Position numbers and translations under genes: made by a program
Source of the DNA: Corythucha ciliata
Lineage: Eukaryota; Arthropoda; Insecta; Hemiptera; Tingidae
Length of the DNA stretch: 64,000 nucleotides
Reading direction: 5' to 3'
Assembly (NCBI GenBank): GCA_038030265.1
Contig: CM075938.1
Span: 15,229,009 to 15,293,008, forward strand
The notes under the pieces: model-generated
Seen by the model: only the letters and a program-made list of their open reading frames with translations
Database searches by the model: none
What the model was told of the DNA's origin: nothing
Part shown: positions 10,994 through 24,544 of the stretch, piece after piece
Layout: each line of letters opens with the position of its first letter
Position numbering within the stretch: position 1 is the first letter of the stretch

Positions 10994-13550
10994 GTAAGTG
11001 GAATCTTCCTCGTCCATCCACTATGAGTGTCTTCTCCCTCTGGAGGTTGCATAATTTTGTTTAAATTCTTGAGATCTTGTATAACGATGATGACGTAATT
11101 TTAATGGTTTGGTTGCGTAAAACACAATTTACCTTGCTTAACAAGACCTGAAAAGACCCTTCCTCTTTATTTTATTTAGGAAACAGAGCGATGTGACGTC
11201 TCTTGAGAAAAGGTTTTTATAACCTAAATATCCTAAAAGAACGTTGAAGTTTAGTACCGGTAGTTTAATCCAACTCCAGCCCTCCCAAAGTGTACTTGAG
11301 CCGTTTTTTGTAACAACCGTGTACTGTAAGGTCAAATAAAAAATGTTTTCAATTCCTTCCTGGCAGTTTATATCGCTTAAAGAAAAACAGGGCTCTCAGG
11401 GTGCCATTTTTCCTTCATTTTTATTATTTCATTACTTCGAGTAGTTTATTGCAAACCTCGATAGCGGGGTATTTACTGAATTACCCCTCCCCCAACCATT
11501 TGCAAACGAACTGCAAGTCAGCAAAAAAAGTTTTCACCCCTTCCCTTTCAACAACCCTCATTCCCCTGAATACTCGGATAACTATGTTGAACATAATCGT
11601 ATTATTAGTTGGGGGTGGCATTTCTGTAACATTTTTCTTCATGTGACCCTTTTCGCATCCGTCCAAACTCATAGAAAAATACTTTTATGGGAAGACTAAT
11701 CCTTCCGGTCCGTCAGACTCAGTGGAGATCTTCAGTAAAACTTTTTTTTCCTAATTCCACAACTTTTCTATGGTGTTGACAAGTTTTTTCTTACACCTCC
11801 TTCCAACTTCCATTGCCGCAGTCATTCGTTTGAATTGAAAAAAAAAGGTTCTTGCAGTTTTTTTTTTTTTTTTTTTCTTAACCAAGTCTTTTAATTAACT
11901 CATTTTCAGCTTCTAATTATTGCCAGTCTGTGCCTCTATAAATCAAAACTCAAGACTGGTTGAAAGGAAAAAAGCAGCACGGAAAACACCTCCTCATCTG
12001 CACTCCTTTCAGGGCCTCATAACTTTAAAGTAAAAATCTTGAGTTTCTTATTCCCGATGAGATGTCTTTGAACTTTTCTCCGCACCTTCACCCACCGCAA
12101 AATTTAATTAAGTGAACAACACACGCCCCCACCTTTCTCCCATTCTTAGATTTTTTTTTTTTTTTTTGAGGCGTTAAAAAAGTTGGCAATTACTTTTTCG
12201 CGCTAATTAGAAGGAGAAAAAAGTCCCTTTTTTTTATATTGTTCTACGGAGTTTATCGTTTTTGGTGGCGCCCCCTTGAATTGGAGTGTAAGTTGGTTTT
12301 TAAGGCCAAGATAAATAGCCCCTTAAGCAATTAAATTGCCTATTTGTGTGGCTGATTGTAGTGGTGTTAGGGTGTCCCCCCTCCGCCGCCGCCCGTCTGC
12401 AGTTTACACTTCTTCGACCCAGTTTGTTGGATGTCAGTGAACAAACCTTTTTTTTCTTCTTCTTCTTCTTGCTCTGTTCTTGTTGTGTTGGGGGGGGGGG
12501 GTTGGTAATTTTTCTTCGCTGCAGTAAATTTCGAAACTCATTTATATTGCCTTCTCAACTAACCGGGATACTTCATTTAGCTCACAAGGGGTGAAGAGGT
12601 GGTTAATTTAGTTTTGATTACTTACATTTTTATAGTCTTACCATCTTCTTGAGCGTAATGCTGCATAAAACTACGATATTCAGATTTTTGTTTGTTTTTC
12701 CGGTGATAAAATACGTTTGTAGCTGCGAAAGGTTTGATTTTAGGACAGATAAATCGTTTCGTGACCGACAGTCTAGATTCTGTGCCGAAATTGATAGACT
12801 TCTGCAAGGTCATTTTTGATTTTTGCGCTCAAAACGTAAAATCCTTCGGAGTACAATCGTCTTACGGGAAGAATAGCAAAGATAGGTGCAGCCCACGAAT
12901 GACACGCTCAAATAGTCAAATTTTCTGGGTGAATACACCGAGATCAACTGCTTTCCGACGGAATTGGCCGTGACGTGCGGTAAAACTCACAGTTTGTGAC
13001 GATAACGACGATTTTCTATGTCAATCAGGTCAGAGTACGCAAGGTAGGACGCAGAGTGTCAGATTCTGAAGTGAATTATTCTCCCGGACAGGGAGGCGAA
13101 ACCCCACTCATCCAGGTTTATATATACCACCGACATTGAACGTATTCTGGCAATTCTCTAAACTGCTGTCGAAATGCGATCAAGTTTCCAGTACGCGGGG
13201 AGGGGAAAACTTTATATTTTTAGACAAAATTTCGTTGCCTGAGTTAACCGTTTCCACGCTCAGTTGCGGTGGAAGTGGCGTCCAATAGTCTGGTTGAGGG
13301 AGGTGCGGCGGCGCTCTCCCCCCCCCCCCGCTTTTCGAAGCTTGAGGAATCGAGAAAAAGGGGTTCATGTTGAATTCGCCTCCTAAAAGTTATTGTACGC
13401 ACCTTCCCCAATAATTATAAGACAGTGGATGCCTCGTCTTATTCATGGCAGACTTCCTTCTCACAGGATGAGGCTGATAGCTGAAGGCTGTCTGCAGCTA
13501 CACTCTCAGGTGGGGCGGGGATTTGGCTTTTGATGCCGTAAAACACGCAA
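10994..13550. other. Intron sequence, no gene seen
   Basis: Start of the 16.6-kb first intron. AT-rich unique DNA with long T tracts (19 T at 11858-11876, 17 T at 12151-12167) and G/C tracts (about 12490 and 13319). Small open frames overlap these simple tracts and show no domain. Confidence 0.55.
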
Positions 13551-14212
13551 AAATTTGCTTTTTTTGGGGGTGTGTTTGGTTTTCATAATGAGTCCAGACC
13601 GGGGAATATTGTTCTAACAGGTAGCCAGACCAGCGAAATTCGTTTTGAATCAAGCCGCTCCGCAAAATTCCAGTTTTAAAGAAGCTGGCACCACAAAATC
13701 AACTCTTTGTGTGGGTCGAGTCGGTGATATCGTGTTTTGGTTGATGGGGCGGGGAGGCAATAACGCAAAATTGGGAAAATTGGGTTTTCATTGAACCGAC
13801 TTTGGGAAATGTAGTTTTCGAAAAGAGCCAGACCCGTGATATTGCTCTTGGAATAATGATCAAATATCGTGGAAGTTTATTTTAAAGACGTAAAATCCGT
13901 GAAGTTTGCTTTTTTGAGGAGCGAACCCCGCACGAAATTGGTTTCAAACACGTGTCAGATCCCAAAACTGGGTCTGAGAAAGCCAAACCGTCGGTATTGC
14001 TTGTTTTTAACTAGCAAAGTTGAAATTGGTTCTCGAATTAGCCAAAACAGCGAAATTGGGCTCTGTAATTGGCCAACAATCCGCGATTTCAACATCAAAA
14101 GAGCCATGTTCACAATAAAAGCCCGGTAGATTAGCCCGGAATCTAGGAATTTCACAAAGATACTGTACATTTTGGGAAGAATTCGAATTTTCGACCCCAA
14201 ACTTTGCGTACG
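13551..14212 (+). repeat. Fam-D array
   Basis: About 20 degenerate copies of a unit near 30 bp built on GAGCCAAACCCGTGAAATTG followed by a T-rich stretch. The open frame at 13869-14129 and its minus-strand partner follow the repeat. The LINE fragment begins abruptly at its right edge, so it may have inserted into or beside the array. Confidence 0.7.
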
Positions 14213-15485
14213 TAGACGTTCGTAAATGACTCCGGTATGAGTGCGAGCTCCTTCAACGCTTTTTTCATAGACGCGGGAGCTAAATGTGTCGGCACGCTGC
14301 CTGACTCACCTGTCAGTTTCCGCGACTTCCTGAGCTCTGACCACGGCGCTTCTTTCAATGATCAACTCACGCGCCCGAGATTATTATGGTTTGACAGTGG
14401 AAATCATCAAAGCCTCATCTGACCTCATCGCGGAACCTCTCACGACCGTGGTGAACAGGTTATTCTTTAATCAGCGTCTTTCCCTGACTGCTTCAAAGTG
14501 TCGGTAGTCACGCCCGTTCCGAAGAAGGGCAATAAGGAATATAGCGACTTCCGGCCTATATCTATAATTCATACATTCACTCGCGTTATAGAACGGCTCG
14601 TTCTGTCCCAGATACTTCGCTTCTTTGAGACCAGTGGGTTTCATGAGAGGAACCAGTTTGGTTACCGAAAGGGGAACTCAACATCCCTGGCAGCTATCCG
14701 TCTCCTCCAGTCTGTCCTCTCCGCTCTCGAGTTAGGCTCCAAGGTCTGCCTACGGCTGTTCGACCTCACACGGGCTTTCGACTCTGTGGACAACTGCATC
14801 GTGGCGGCAAAGTTGGGCCATTATGGCTTAGATGAGCGCGCCATCAAATTTCTCCACGCTTATCTCACTGGATGGTTGCAGTGCGTGTCCTTCGGCGGCG
14901 AGAGATCGGGGCTCACTCGAGCGATTGATCTGGGGGTTCGGCAGGGATCTATTCCTGGTCCTTTGCAGTTCCTTATTTTTTCTAATGATCTTTCCTCCGC
15001 GTCTTCGTCCCTGCGTTCTTCCGAACTGTTTCTTTACGCGGACGATACGACAGTTCTATGCTGTGGTGACTCCGAGGCTGATCTGGGTGGCACTCTGGAT
15101 CGGGCTCCATTCTTGGTCTGATCGTGGTGTCTGGCGAATCGTCTGGCACTGAATTCTAGCAAAACTCAAGATTTTGTAGTGAACCTGGCATCGCTGTAAA
15201 TTTCCTCGGGCGAACTGTTGACTCGCGTCTGTCTTGGGCTGTCGCTTCCCTTTCGGTGCACACCTGTCTAGGGCGATCTTTGTTATCCGTCGCTTAAGGA
15301 GCGTGGTCACATTGGAAACTCTCCGTATTGGGTTTTTCGGTCTGTTCTACTACAGAATTTCCTACGCTATCGCCGTCTGGGGCAACTCCGCGCCCGGTGA
15401 TAAGATCTTAAAGCTGCAGAAATATGCAATACGAGAAATGTGCGGATTAGGGAACTGCCAGTCGTGCCGCGAATGGTTTAACTTT
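14213..15485 (+). mobile_element. Decayed non-LTR retrotransposon fragment (CR1/Jockey-like RT)
   Basis: This is the part of a LINE ORF2 from the linker just before the reverse transcriptase to the thumb and C-terminal region. Visible pieces are a linker with SASSFNAFF (14237 on), a segment with KASSDLIAEPLTTVVN in another frame (about 14400-14470), and the RT core in an open frame at 14498-15121. The core has PVPKKG, motif A (LFDLTRAFDSVD), motif B (RQGSIPGPL) and the catalytic YADD at 15035-15046. Downstream, in shifted frames, are SKTQDFVVNL, a VNFLG..VDSRLSW segment, and RAIFVIRRLRSVVTLETLR with ILKLQKYAIR (15260-15440). The frame changes at least four times and in-frame stops are present, so it cannot make a protein. 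No endonuclease domain, poly-A tail or target duplication was found. Clade assignment is inferred from motif wording. Confidence 0.85.
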
Positions 15486-15525
15486 TTTGTTTAAACGTTA
15501 GACAAGCGAATCCCACAAATTTGAT

Positions 15526-15725
15526 TTCGTCGGACCGCCGCAAAATATGTTCTTAAACGGTTCAAACCCGTGTAGATTTTTTTAAAGGAGCCAAATGCGT
15601 GAATCTCCATGAAATTTCTTTTAGTTGAGTTGAGCCCTCAAATTGAGCCAAACACAATACCTATGTCTTTTTAACCGAACAAAACCACCATAAATGCTAA
15701 TTAAAATTGGTTATAGAGCTAAACT
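15526..15725 (+). repeat. Fam-D block
   Basis: Six or so eroded copies containing GAGCCAAA / CGTGAA phrases. The block ends where a hAT-like terminal sequence begins at 15726. Confidence 0.5.
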
Positions 15726-15800
15726 CAGTGGCCTGCCTACACCTACCGAGGCCCAGGCGAAAATCTCAATGAGGCCCCTTCTTTTCGTGGGGCGCCTGAT
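15726..15800 (+). mobile_element. hAT-like transposon end (5' terminus)
   Basis: The sequence starts CAGTGGCCTGCCTACACC and continues into ACCGAGGCCCAGGCG and GGCCCC-rich DNA. The first 18 bases match the reverse complement of 41288-41305 at 16 positions, and the similarity continues for about 25 further bases. CAGTGGC-type ends followed by GGGCCCC-rich DNA are typical of hAT superfamily termini. No partner end or transposase is seen. Confidence 0.45.
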
Positions 15801-16670
15801 TATAATTGAGAGTTTTTTTCCCAATTTGAGCCGCGAAATATAATTTTCCCCCAATTTTAGCCACAAGCCCCCAATTTTACGCAATTTCGGCCGAAAAGTT
15901 TGCTCCAGAAACACTGGATTGGCTTTTTTCTCAATATCAGCATGCGCATGAGCCTTTTTTTTGCGCAAAGTTTCGTTCACGAACTTGTCCAACCGGGTTC
16001 CTGGTTCTTTTTAGTGCATTTCATTTTTTTTATAGTTATTTCAGCCGCAAAGTAGCAAGATCGCGAATTAAAAGTAGAAATTTTTCTCAATTTCAGCCGC
16101 GAATCAGCATTTATATCAATATCACCCGCGAATCAGCGTTTTTATCCATTTTAGCCCTGAATTAGCATTTTTTCGTAATTTTAGCTGTGAACTAGCGCGT
16201 TTTTACGATTCTGGCTTCGAATATTAGCGTTATTTCTGAACTTTTTCATGTGAACTTGTTCGACGGGGTTCCTCTAGTCTCATTTTCGCGTTATTTAAGC
16301 CGCAAAATATCAAATTTCTCTATTTCAGCTGCGAATTAGCGCGTTTTCTCCGTTTTAGCTGAAAATTAGCGCCATTTTTCAATTTATGCCGCCAATAAGC
16401 GTTTTTCTCCATTTTATTCGCGAAATAGCATTTTTTAAATTAATTTTAGCTGTGAATTAGCGTGTCTTTACAATTTTTGTCGTGAATATTACCGTTTTTT
16501 CTAAACTTTTATCCGTGTACTTTTCCAACGGGGTACCAATAGAATTATACATTCTCAATTTTATCTGCTTTATAGCACTGTTTCCCAATTTTTGATGAAT
16601 AATGTGATTTAGAGCATTTTCTCAATTTTAGCAGAAAATTGTCATTTTTTTCTAACTATAGCCATCGCTC
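15790..16670 (+). repeat. Fam-E array, forward
   Basis: About 28 copies near 30 bp: GCGAATTAGCG, then a T tract, then CTCAATTTTAGCC. Copies differ by scattered substitutions and T-tract length. It follows directly on the hAT-like end at 15726, suggesting the array may be the inside of a non-autonomous element. Confidence 0.8.
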
Positions 16671-17400
16671 TAACTAACACATGCTTGACTCTGAGCACTG
16701 CTGGATTACTGGAAAACTGGAAGGAGATCGCTTCTGTACTAGAAGGATACAACATCCTGTCCTGTACAATGTAGTTCATTGCATTATTTATCTTAATTAT
16801 AATTTATCATCATCAGTCACCACACCACCACCCGGTCAAACCGCTCTAAATCCGTTCCTATTGTAGACTTCAACATTCCTTGGACCTTAGGCAACCGCCT
16901 TCAGTTGCTGGCTAACCAGATCGATGGGTTCACGAGTACTATACATAAATTATGTCGAGGGCTTAAATAAATAAAACCGTTGTCACCCAGAGCTATTCGG
17001 TCAGACACGCATATTTTTATCCGCAAGCTAGGGTCACGATTTTTCTTCTTATTCCCGTAATAACGTGGTTTCAAAGATATAAATTATACCCCTACCAGCT
17101 GTATTATGTGGCTCTGACGATTCCTTGACATATTAATTCGATCCATCGTTCAAAATTACTATTCATACATTACTGAAGCTGTTTGCTTAAAAGCGAATGC
17201 GCCCCACGTTTACTTTGGAAGCCCATCACTATAACTAGCCTGTAATGAATGACGCCCTTAATCAACGCAGTGTCCCTTTGACCTCGCATAACATTCTTCC
17301 ATTAAACATTTCTATTGATCTCGATATTTTAATGCTTTCATTATTTACTGAGTTGTCTTACGTTAGTTCGTGATGTCCAGGATTTAGGTAGCGGGAACAA
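16671..17400. other. Unique intron sequence, no gene seen
   Basis: Non-repetitive sequence between two arrays. A short open frame (16681-16866) has no recognisable feature. Confidence 0.5.
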
Positions 17401-17409
17401 CAAACAGGT

Positions 17410-18450
17410 CCAATGTCGTACAGCGTTTCATGGTTGGAGAGGATGTCAGATTCAAAGAGGAAATCACTTGTATTTTACTGCCAGTCAGACTACAAAATTC
17501 ATTTTATAGCCCGAAAACGGCACAATTTCACTCAAAAATCCAATTCTTTGATTTATAAACGGCACATTGGCCCCGGAAACCGCGGAATTTTACGTTTTTA
17601 CCGATTTTCTCGACTCCAGAGGTCCGCTTCCCGCGTCTACTTCAGGACGCTCGCTACGTACTTCAGGGCTGTCGATTGCGACTATATTCGGCTGAATTCC
17701 GGACAGTTCTACGCATTTGGATTAACCTTATGACCCCAAAGAAACTCTCTAGATTAAAAAATCGTCAGTTTAGTCATTCATGCTCCATGACCATGAAAAG
17801 TCTATAAAACTCCGTAAATTCCGCTCTAATAACAGACTTTTCGCGTTATCGTACTCCACGGAGGGTCTTCGATCCACGTTAACACCAAAAACGACCTATG
17901 GCGTCTAAAAGACACTGGAACAACAGAGGAAATCCCTTGAACTCTAGCCAAAATCCGTCTCGATTATCGGATTCCGCGTGTCAAGAATTTGGCTAGTTTC
18001 GTACATTTTTTAATTGCGGCACTAACGTGATTCACGAATGATTTAAAACGGCCAACATTGGAAAAAATCGCAAACGTGCTGTACTTGTGGTAACTCCATG
18101 GTGAAAATGAAAATTCGGGAACATGGGGAGCAAACACTGAACTAAGAAGAAGAAATTGCGCAACTGGTCTGTTCTTGGTGGGGAGAGAGCGCTGTTAAAA
18201 GTTTGGAAAAAGCGCGAATAACCGGCTAATATGGAGAAAAGTGTTGATTTGCGGATCATTGATGCAGCCACCAGGCCTATATTGATTGAAATCTTGAGGC
18301 CTTGATTGAGAAAATATCTAATTAGTGGTTCGTGAAGGACCTTAAACGGCTAAAATTGGGGAAAAGCTCCAATAAGCCGTTCTTGTGGCAAGTCCGCGGC
18401 TGAAAGTTTACAAAAAGCGCTAATTCGCGTCTAATTGAGAAGAAACAATC
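17410..18450 (-). repeat. Eroded Fam-G-like then Fam-E (reverse) repeats
   Basis: From 17500 to about 18010, phrases such as AACGGCACAATTT recur without a clean period. From 18030 to 18450 the Fam-E unit reads in reverse complement (GCTAATTCGCG and AAAATTGGGGAAAAGC phrases). Open frames here are repeat by-products. Confidence 0.5.
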
Positions 18451-18539
18451 GTTCGCGGAAAAGGGTTAGGGTTTTGGCTTGTTTTTGCTTGGTCTTCTTG
18501 GGGCATGAATAGAAAATGTGATATTTTCAGGCTAAGAGT

Positions 18540-19065
18540 CGTAATTTATGCCTCTATAACGTCCAAAAATGGTCAGTTTTGCCGTTTTTAGGGCGCGAAT
18601 AGTTCGTCAAACTAAGGCGAGAATGGTCTGTTTGATCATTCATAGCTCTAAAATTGCCGATTTTACAGATTACGGGACACTAATCATCTGTCTAGGCATT
18701 TTCAAGGCGCGAATCGTCAGTTTATTAGCCATTTTTAGGGCGCGTAGAGTCAGTTAGGACATTTTTAGAGCGCTAGTAGTCGATTTAGTTTTTTTCAGTG
18801 AGGGAATCATGAGTTTTCCACGCATTTTAGAGGCTGCACGAATCGTCAGTTACGCCATTTTTAGGGCGCGTGAAGTGAGTTTGACTATTTTCAGAGTATG
18901 AATTGACAATTTGGCAATTTTTAGGCCGTAAAAAGTCAGTTAATAGTCATTTCAAAAGGCGAATCATTGGTTTCGTCATTTTTGGTGCGCTAGCATTAGC
19001 AGTTTTTATGGCGGGAATAGTTAGTTAGCTATTTTTGAGCAGTGAACGGCTGCCAAGCAATTTTC
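18540..19065 (+). repeat. Fam-F array, forward
   Basis: About 17 copies of a 30-bp unit: GCGAATAGTCAGTTTAGCC then ATTTTTAGGGC. Because 30 is a multiple of 3 the array stays open and gives the peptide repeat AIFRARIVSL (open frame 18569-18757). This is not evidence of a gene. Confidence 0.75.
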
Positions 19066-19124
19066 AGTAGAGCGGATTAGCGGAGCACACAATTTCCCAA
19101 GCCCCTCCCACGAGCAAATCCTGG

Positions 19125-19590
19125 ATCCGCGTTTGATTTTAATCGTGTGAAATCCGTAGAGTTGCGGCCCCCTTTTTATGGAGCCAACCCAGTGAAATTG
19201 TTTTCCTGCACGAGATTCGTGAAATTAAGTTTTTGAATGACTCAAACTACAAAAATTCGGGCTTTTCAGTGAGATAAAGGTGAAATTGTTTCCTGAATAA
19301 ACCGGAAGTGTAAAAGTTGGCTCTTTAATTGCCAAATCAACGAAATTAGGACTGCGAAAGTGGCCAATCTGCAGAATTGCTTCTTTGAAGTTCATAAAAC
19401 CCGTGAAATTCCGGTTTTTAAAGAGTTAACCCCTGGAGTGAGATTGGCTTTTAAAGGAGTCAATGCAGCGAAATTTGCTTTTTGAGCGAGCTAGACCTCC
19501 GAAATTTTGATCTGTGAATGCTAATAATGCGCAAAATGTGGGCCTTGTAAGGATTATGCGAAATTGATTTCACGATCACGACACCATAAA
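19125..19590 (+). repeat. Fam-D array
   Basis: About 14 degenerate copies with GAGCCAACCC / GTGAAATTG phrases and T-rich spacers. Confidence 0.6.
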
Positions 19591-22500
19591 TTATTGTTTG
19601 TTATTGTAAGGAGGTGGGGGTGATAGTGTTCTGGAGGCTGTCAAATGAGCCGAGTTTACATGCTGCCAAATGTTTTTCCAATTTTGACCATAACCATCTA
19701 TTCCTGGATTTCTGATCCATTCGACCAGGAAACTTGTAGGTGACGTGCCGAGAGCGGGCTCGAAAATGTTGTGGGCCTCATGATAGTTCTGTCGGAGGCC
19801 CAGAAATGTGTTTTTCTAGCATAGAGCTGGCGAAATTCTCATTTTCCAAATTTGTCCCTTGTCCGCGTGTGGAAAGAAACGTGGCACGTGACACCATTTA
19901 GTTCCGCGGACGCCGTCGCCCCTGAGAAACCCTCTTGAATGGTTTCTTCCGATCGAAAATATTGACTTTCAAACATGAAACGGTGGTCGTTTATCCACGA
20001 AATCGTTTATAATCTGTAATGCATTTATTATTCTGCGCTGTGGTGCCGCTGGTGGTTTGATCCTCCACCGACTCAGTTTCATCCTTACTATTGCAGAAAA
20101 CAGTGATCTGCTCTAAGGTAATCCGCACAGAGCGGGCAACACTCCTTACTACTTTGAATACAACCAGACAAAACAATAAAACGGAACCCACACAAAGTCG
20201 GTATAGAACAACGGCTGAAAAAGAGAGGCAGGAAAAAAAAAAAAAAAAATGAGGGAATTAGTCGTGTGCTCTGTTCCGCAATGTCGGTCAAGCGTTGTTT
20301 CCGCTACTTCATAAGAAAGGTCATTTTCCAGTGAGAGAATAAGCACAAACCATTTGCCATGCGTTGAATGTCGGAAGTTTCCCTTTTTCGTTATCTTTAT
20401 GCGGGCGACACAGACGACGCGGCGCGGTGCGGTAAGAAAAAAAGTGTCACTTCCAGGGAGTTTTATTTATAGGCGAGTAATTCCAACGTTTTTTTTGTGA
20501 AAGCAGGGGGGGGGGGATTCGTAAAACTCGTTTTTATGACCGAAGGAAAATTAACGATGATCCCTCCTCAACTCACTCTTGTTCTCAGAGACTTGCTGGC
20601 GATTAAAGATGTGGTGATTAAACAAAAGTGGATGTTTGTTGAACTCCTCCCGGCCGATAGCAAAACAAAAGAAAAATAGTTGCAGACGGCTTTTTTGTTC
20701 TTTCTGTTTAACCGCTGAATGAAATCACGGCCGCCTGTAAAAATCTTGATTTCATGGCCACTACGAAGACAATTTCATTTCATAGAATAAGCTTTGAGTG
20801 GTGGGGCGGGTTCACTTAGGGGCCAAATTGTCCAACATACTTTTGAAACAAATTAATTATCTCTTGGTGTTGACTTCACGAGCATAAATAACATTAATTT
20901 TATGCCGTTTCACAATGTCTCCGGAAAAGGAAGAGGAGGGGGATGCAAACAAGAGTTTCAACAATTCCTAGATTGTTTCGTACCACCAGAAAGCAATTAG
21001 CTCTCTTCCTCATACACACAATCTTCCCCTGCGACTCCTTTCAATATTGTTACACTTAGTGTTTTCCCTATTTGTATATCCCCCACACCCCTCTCTATCA
21101 CATCCCCTTTTCACTTGAAACACACTCATTTCTAAACCAGACACCAATACACCTTACAGCATACTTATTAATTTAAATTACTCGGTGGGGACCTTACGGT
21201 TCACCGTCTAGCAATCTCGCTTTTCCCGTCTTGTGAGACGCGGTGGGAAAGGGTGTTAAGAAAGTTTGCCTTCTGAAATAGTGGGTTTGGGTGAAGTTGG
21301 TTGAGGGGGAACATTTATCTACTCGAAGGAAAGCCAGACGAATCTCGTAAACTGTAACAACGAAGGATTTGCGTTGACGTGAATCTATTTCTGTTGCAGT
21401 ATACTTGCTATAGGGTTTTCAAGGAGCGATTTAACTTTACACTTTAAGCTTAAAATGAGGTAGAAGTGTTTCGAGCGTAATTAAAATTCTGCGCAACATA
21501 CGCATGACCGTCTATAGTTCAACAGAATAACTTTACGGTCAGGATGTTGTTGTTGCCTTTTTTGAAACGGTCTGATAACGTTTGAATAACGCCCAGCAAC
21601 ACGCGGCTCGAAGCTTTCTTTTGTTCGAGGAACGATTATCTCTCCGCTGAGCCTTTTTTCAAGAATAAAAAAGAAGTGCATCGACTATGCAACAACCGTT
21701 TCTTCTCAACCCATTCAATGCCTTCAGGGTCACATTCCACGGGTGATCGGGTTTTTCGACAGAGGGTACAGGGTAATGAGATGTTAAAGTTAGGATGAAA
21801 GCAGTTTTTTTTTTTTTTTTTTTTTCGGGGGCACCACCGGGATTGAAGTTGTGACGGGAGGTGCATGTTTGGCCATTGGACAGGTGACGGGCTATACATT
21901 GTGAGCCCACACACGCACGTTGACTCTAACCTTCCGGTCCCCCGCACTCGTTCCAGCCTGTTAAACAGGAAATGATTACTTTAAAAAAAAAACAATGTGG
22001 CACAGCGTTTTTGTTCTTTTTTCACGAGAAAAACGTGTGGGAAAATTCTGTAAGAGCAAAAGATGAAATTTTAAGCCCGAAGGGGAAGCCCTTTTAAAAC
22101 AGTTTCATTATAAGCGAAGGTAAAGAAGGGAAGCTCCTACCTTTTTTGGTGCTTAACGTTAATTATTTCTCCGAACCCGCCACAATAATAGAAATCAAAG
22201 GGATTAATCTTAAGGTCAATTATTGTAAGAGGAAGGGGGGGGGGAGCTCCCTAAAAGTTAAAAGGAGCACTGTTGGTGAGGGGAAGAGAATAGCTTTAGG
22301 CAATGAAAGGAGCTCCGGGAGTGAACTTAATTTTCTATGCAATTCTCCTTGATGGGGCTTCCCCTTGGAATGAGAAGGACTCGCGAGCAATTTCCCTCTT
22401 TACTGTTAAAACTATACCCTCCTCTCACTCAACCCTTACAACCAACCTTTTTCCCTTGTCCATTCAACGGGAGGAATTTTCACATTTAACTCACACATTT

Positions 22501-24110
22501 TTTATAACTCCTCTCTTTTCCTTTCCACACCCGCCTTATCTCATTACACTCCTTCTCCTTCTACCTTTTTTTTGGGGGAGTGGGGGCATTTCACCGTCAC
22601 TCGCTCCCACCCCTTTGCCCCAAGAGCGCGAATTCCTACGAAGAACGATCTGCAAATTGAAACATTCCCCGTTATTCCCATTTGCATCGTTTGTACAGAC
22701 GTGATCGTTAAAAAGAATGGGATGGATGAGAGGGGGGTAGGCAAATAATATTAAGAGCTTCATCACTATTAAGGTCTAAAAAGCCATCTAAAATACTTGA
22801 TTATAGTAACGCGAGAATATCAGGCGATAAGGGATTTGTTCCGGAATTTCTGGTTTGTTTCACCTCACATGTGTGGTTTTTTCATTTATTTTAGGGTTAT
22901 AGCAGTGAGATATCAATTAGCAGATTTTTTAGCACAATTACAGCCTGCTGCAGATGCTTTCCACGTACATATATACACTAAATTAAATTGTATTAATACA
23001 GGAAGCACACAGTGTGGCTGTTTTTTTGTTTTTTTTTTCTCAAGAAACTGTAGGTAGCCCTTTTTGCCTTTAAACATTGCAAAAACCACTTTAGCTGATT
23101 GCGTTAAACATGGACCGTAAACCTATTTTTTAAACACTCTCCCCTCTATTTTACTGAATGTTCTGGTTCGAAATGTTTAAATTAGCCAATTTGTTTCCAC
23201 TTCGACTCTCCTACCCCTCACCACCACTGGTCTCTATCCCGTCAAGACAGACGACGCGACGCCTCGAAAAGGATTTCACGGCTTCCATCAAGTGATAGGG
23301 ACGTAAGAGAGTGGCTAGAGGCGTTTAACAACAAATCAACTCCCAGGTTTCGCCTCATCCCCCTTCCACCTATCACATGCCCTACCGCTCCCATTCGCCG
23401 CTTCTTCAGCCTAGTGATAAATAGTCAAGAAGGTGTCTGAAAGGGAGGATGTAATAGCCCCTAAAAGGAAGGGACTTTCATTTCAAACTACCGCACACAC
23501 CACTTCTTCACCATGAGGAGGCGGAGGGGGGGCTCTCCAAGAAGAACAAATTGACTCGAGCAAAGTCTCAAACTACTCTCCACTCGCGGTAGACTTGAAG
23601 TTGTCGTTCACCGTTAAACGTACCTCCATCGCGTTCTCCAGCAACCCGTCTTCTCACACAGACGACCCGCAAATAGAGCTGGTGACGCGGATAAATTGTC
23701 GTCAAATTGCTGGAAATGGTTGTTGGTGGTGCTGTGATGGAGAGGGGGGAGGGGCTGTGTCTTAATCAAATCATCGAGCCTTACTTCGTCTAAACCTGAC
23801 TTAACCAGCAGTTTAGAAAGTGGCAGTCTTCTATTTTATTTCCTCTCGCACGTATAGTGAAAACCGGAAGTAATAAATGTGATTCCATTTCAATTGGCTC
23901 ACCACATTTCACACAGAATTTATCAGCAAGAGCCTGTGAATTTCATCTCTATTCCTTATTATTGGCCGTAAACATTAATCCTGGAAAATTGGGGAAAATA
24001 AAGTCGAGGTACGGTAATCAAAGGTAATGAAACAGGCAGTAATTGCTGAATTTATACTATAAAAATAAGCAATGTTTACTGCAAGTGGACAATGCAGTCT
24101 CAATATAGCC
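19591..24110. other. Unique intron sequence with homopolymer tracts
   Basis: 4.5 kb of first-intron DNA with no supported gene. It holds a 17-A tract (20233-20249), a 21-T tract (21805-21825) and G tracts (about 20506 and 22236). Several Pro/Ser or Lys-rich open frames here cross these simple tracts and are judged spurious. Confidence 0.5.
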
Positions 24111-24119
24111 GAAAACTGG

Positions 24120-24500
24120 TAATTTTTAACCCCAAAATTCACTATGTATTTGACTTCTATCCGGACGCTTTGATCCCGGGCGTAACATTATACGATCACT
24201 GAAGTCAACACTGGCTTGTCTCGGAAATCGTCAAATTGACATAGTGTCCTGAAAACTGACGCAGTGAGCAAGAAAAAGACCATTTCATCTCAGATTTCGG
24301 CCATTCATGGATTCAAGGACAAAACAGAATGTCTGATCCCATGAAGATTGGGCTGTGAAAAAAAAGGGGGCCCAGAGGCCAGTTTGTTTTCATGATTTTA
24401 CTCAATAACCCTTAGTATTAGAAGGGTCCAGTAAGAATTAGCCCTTCAATCCGACTACTTGTCCAGAAATCGTAAGAAACGGACTATTCTTCATAAAACT
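24120..24500. repeat. Eroded repeat block (Fam-C/F-like)
   Basis: Phrases such as AAATTGACATAG, GAAAACTGACG and CATAAAACTGACTATTC recur. It is weak and could be an old edge of a Fam-C or Fam-F array. Confidence 0.35.
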
Positions 24501-24544
24501 GACTATTCATAGATCGAAAAATATGTGTAGATGTAGATTCAATT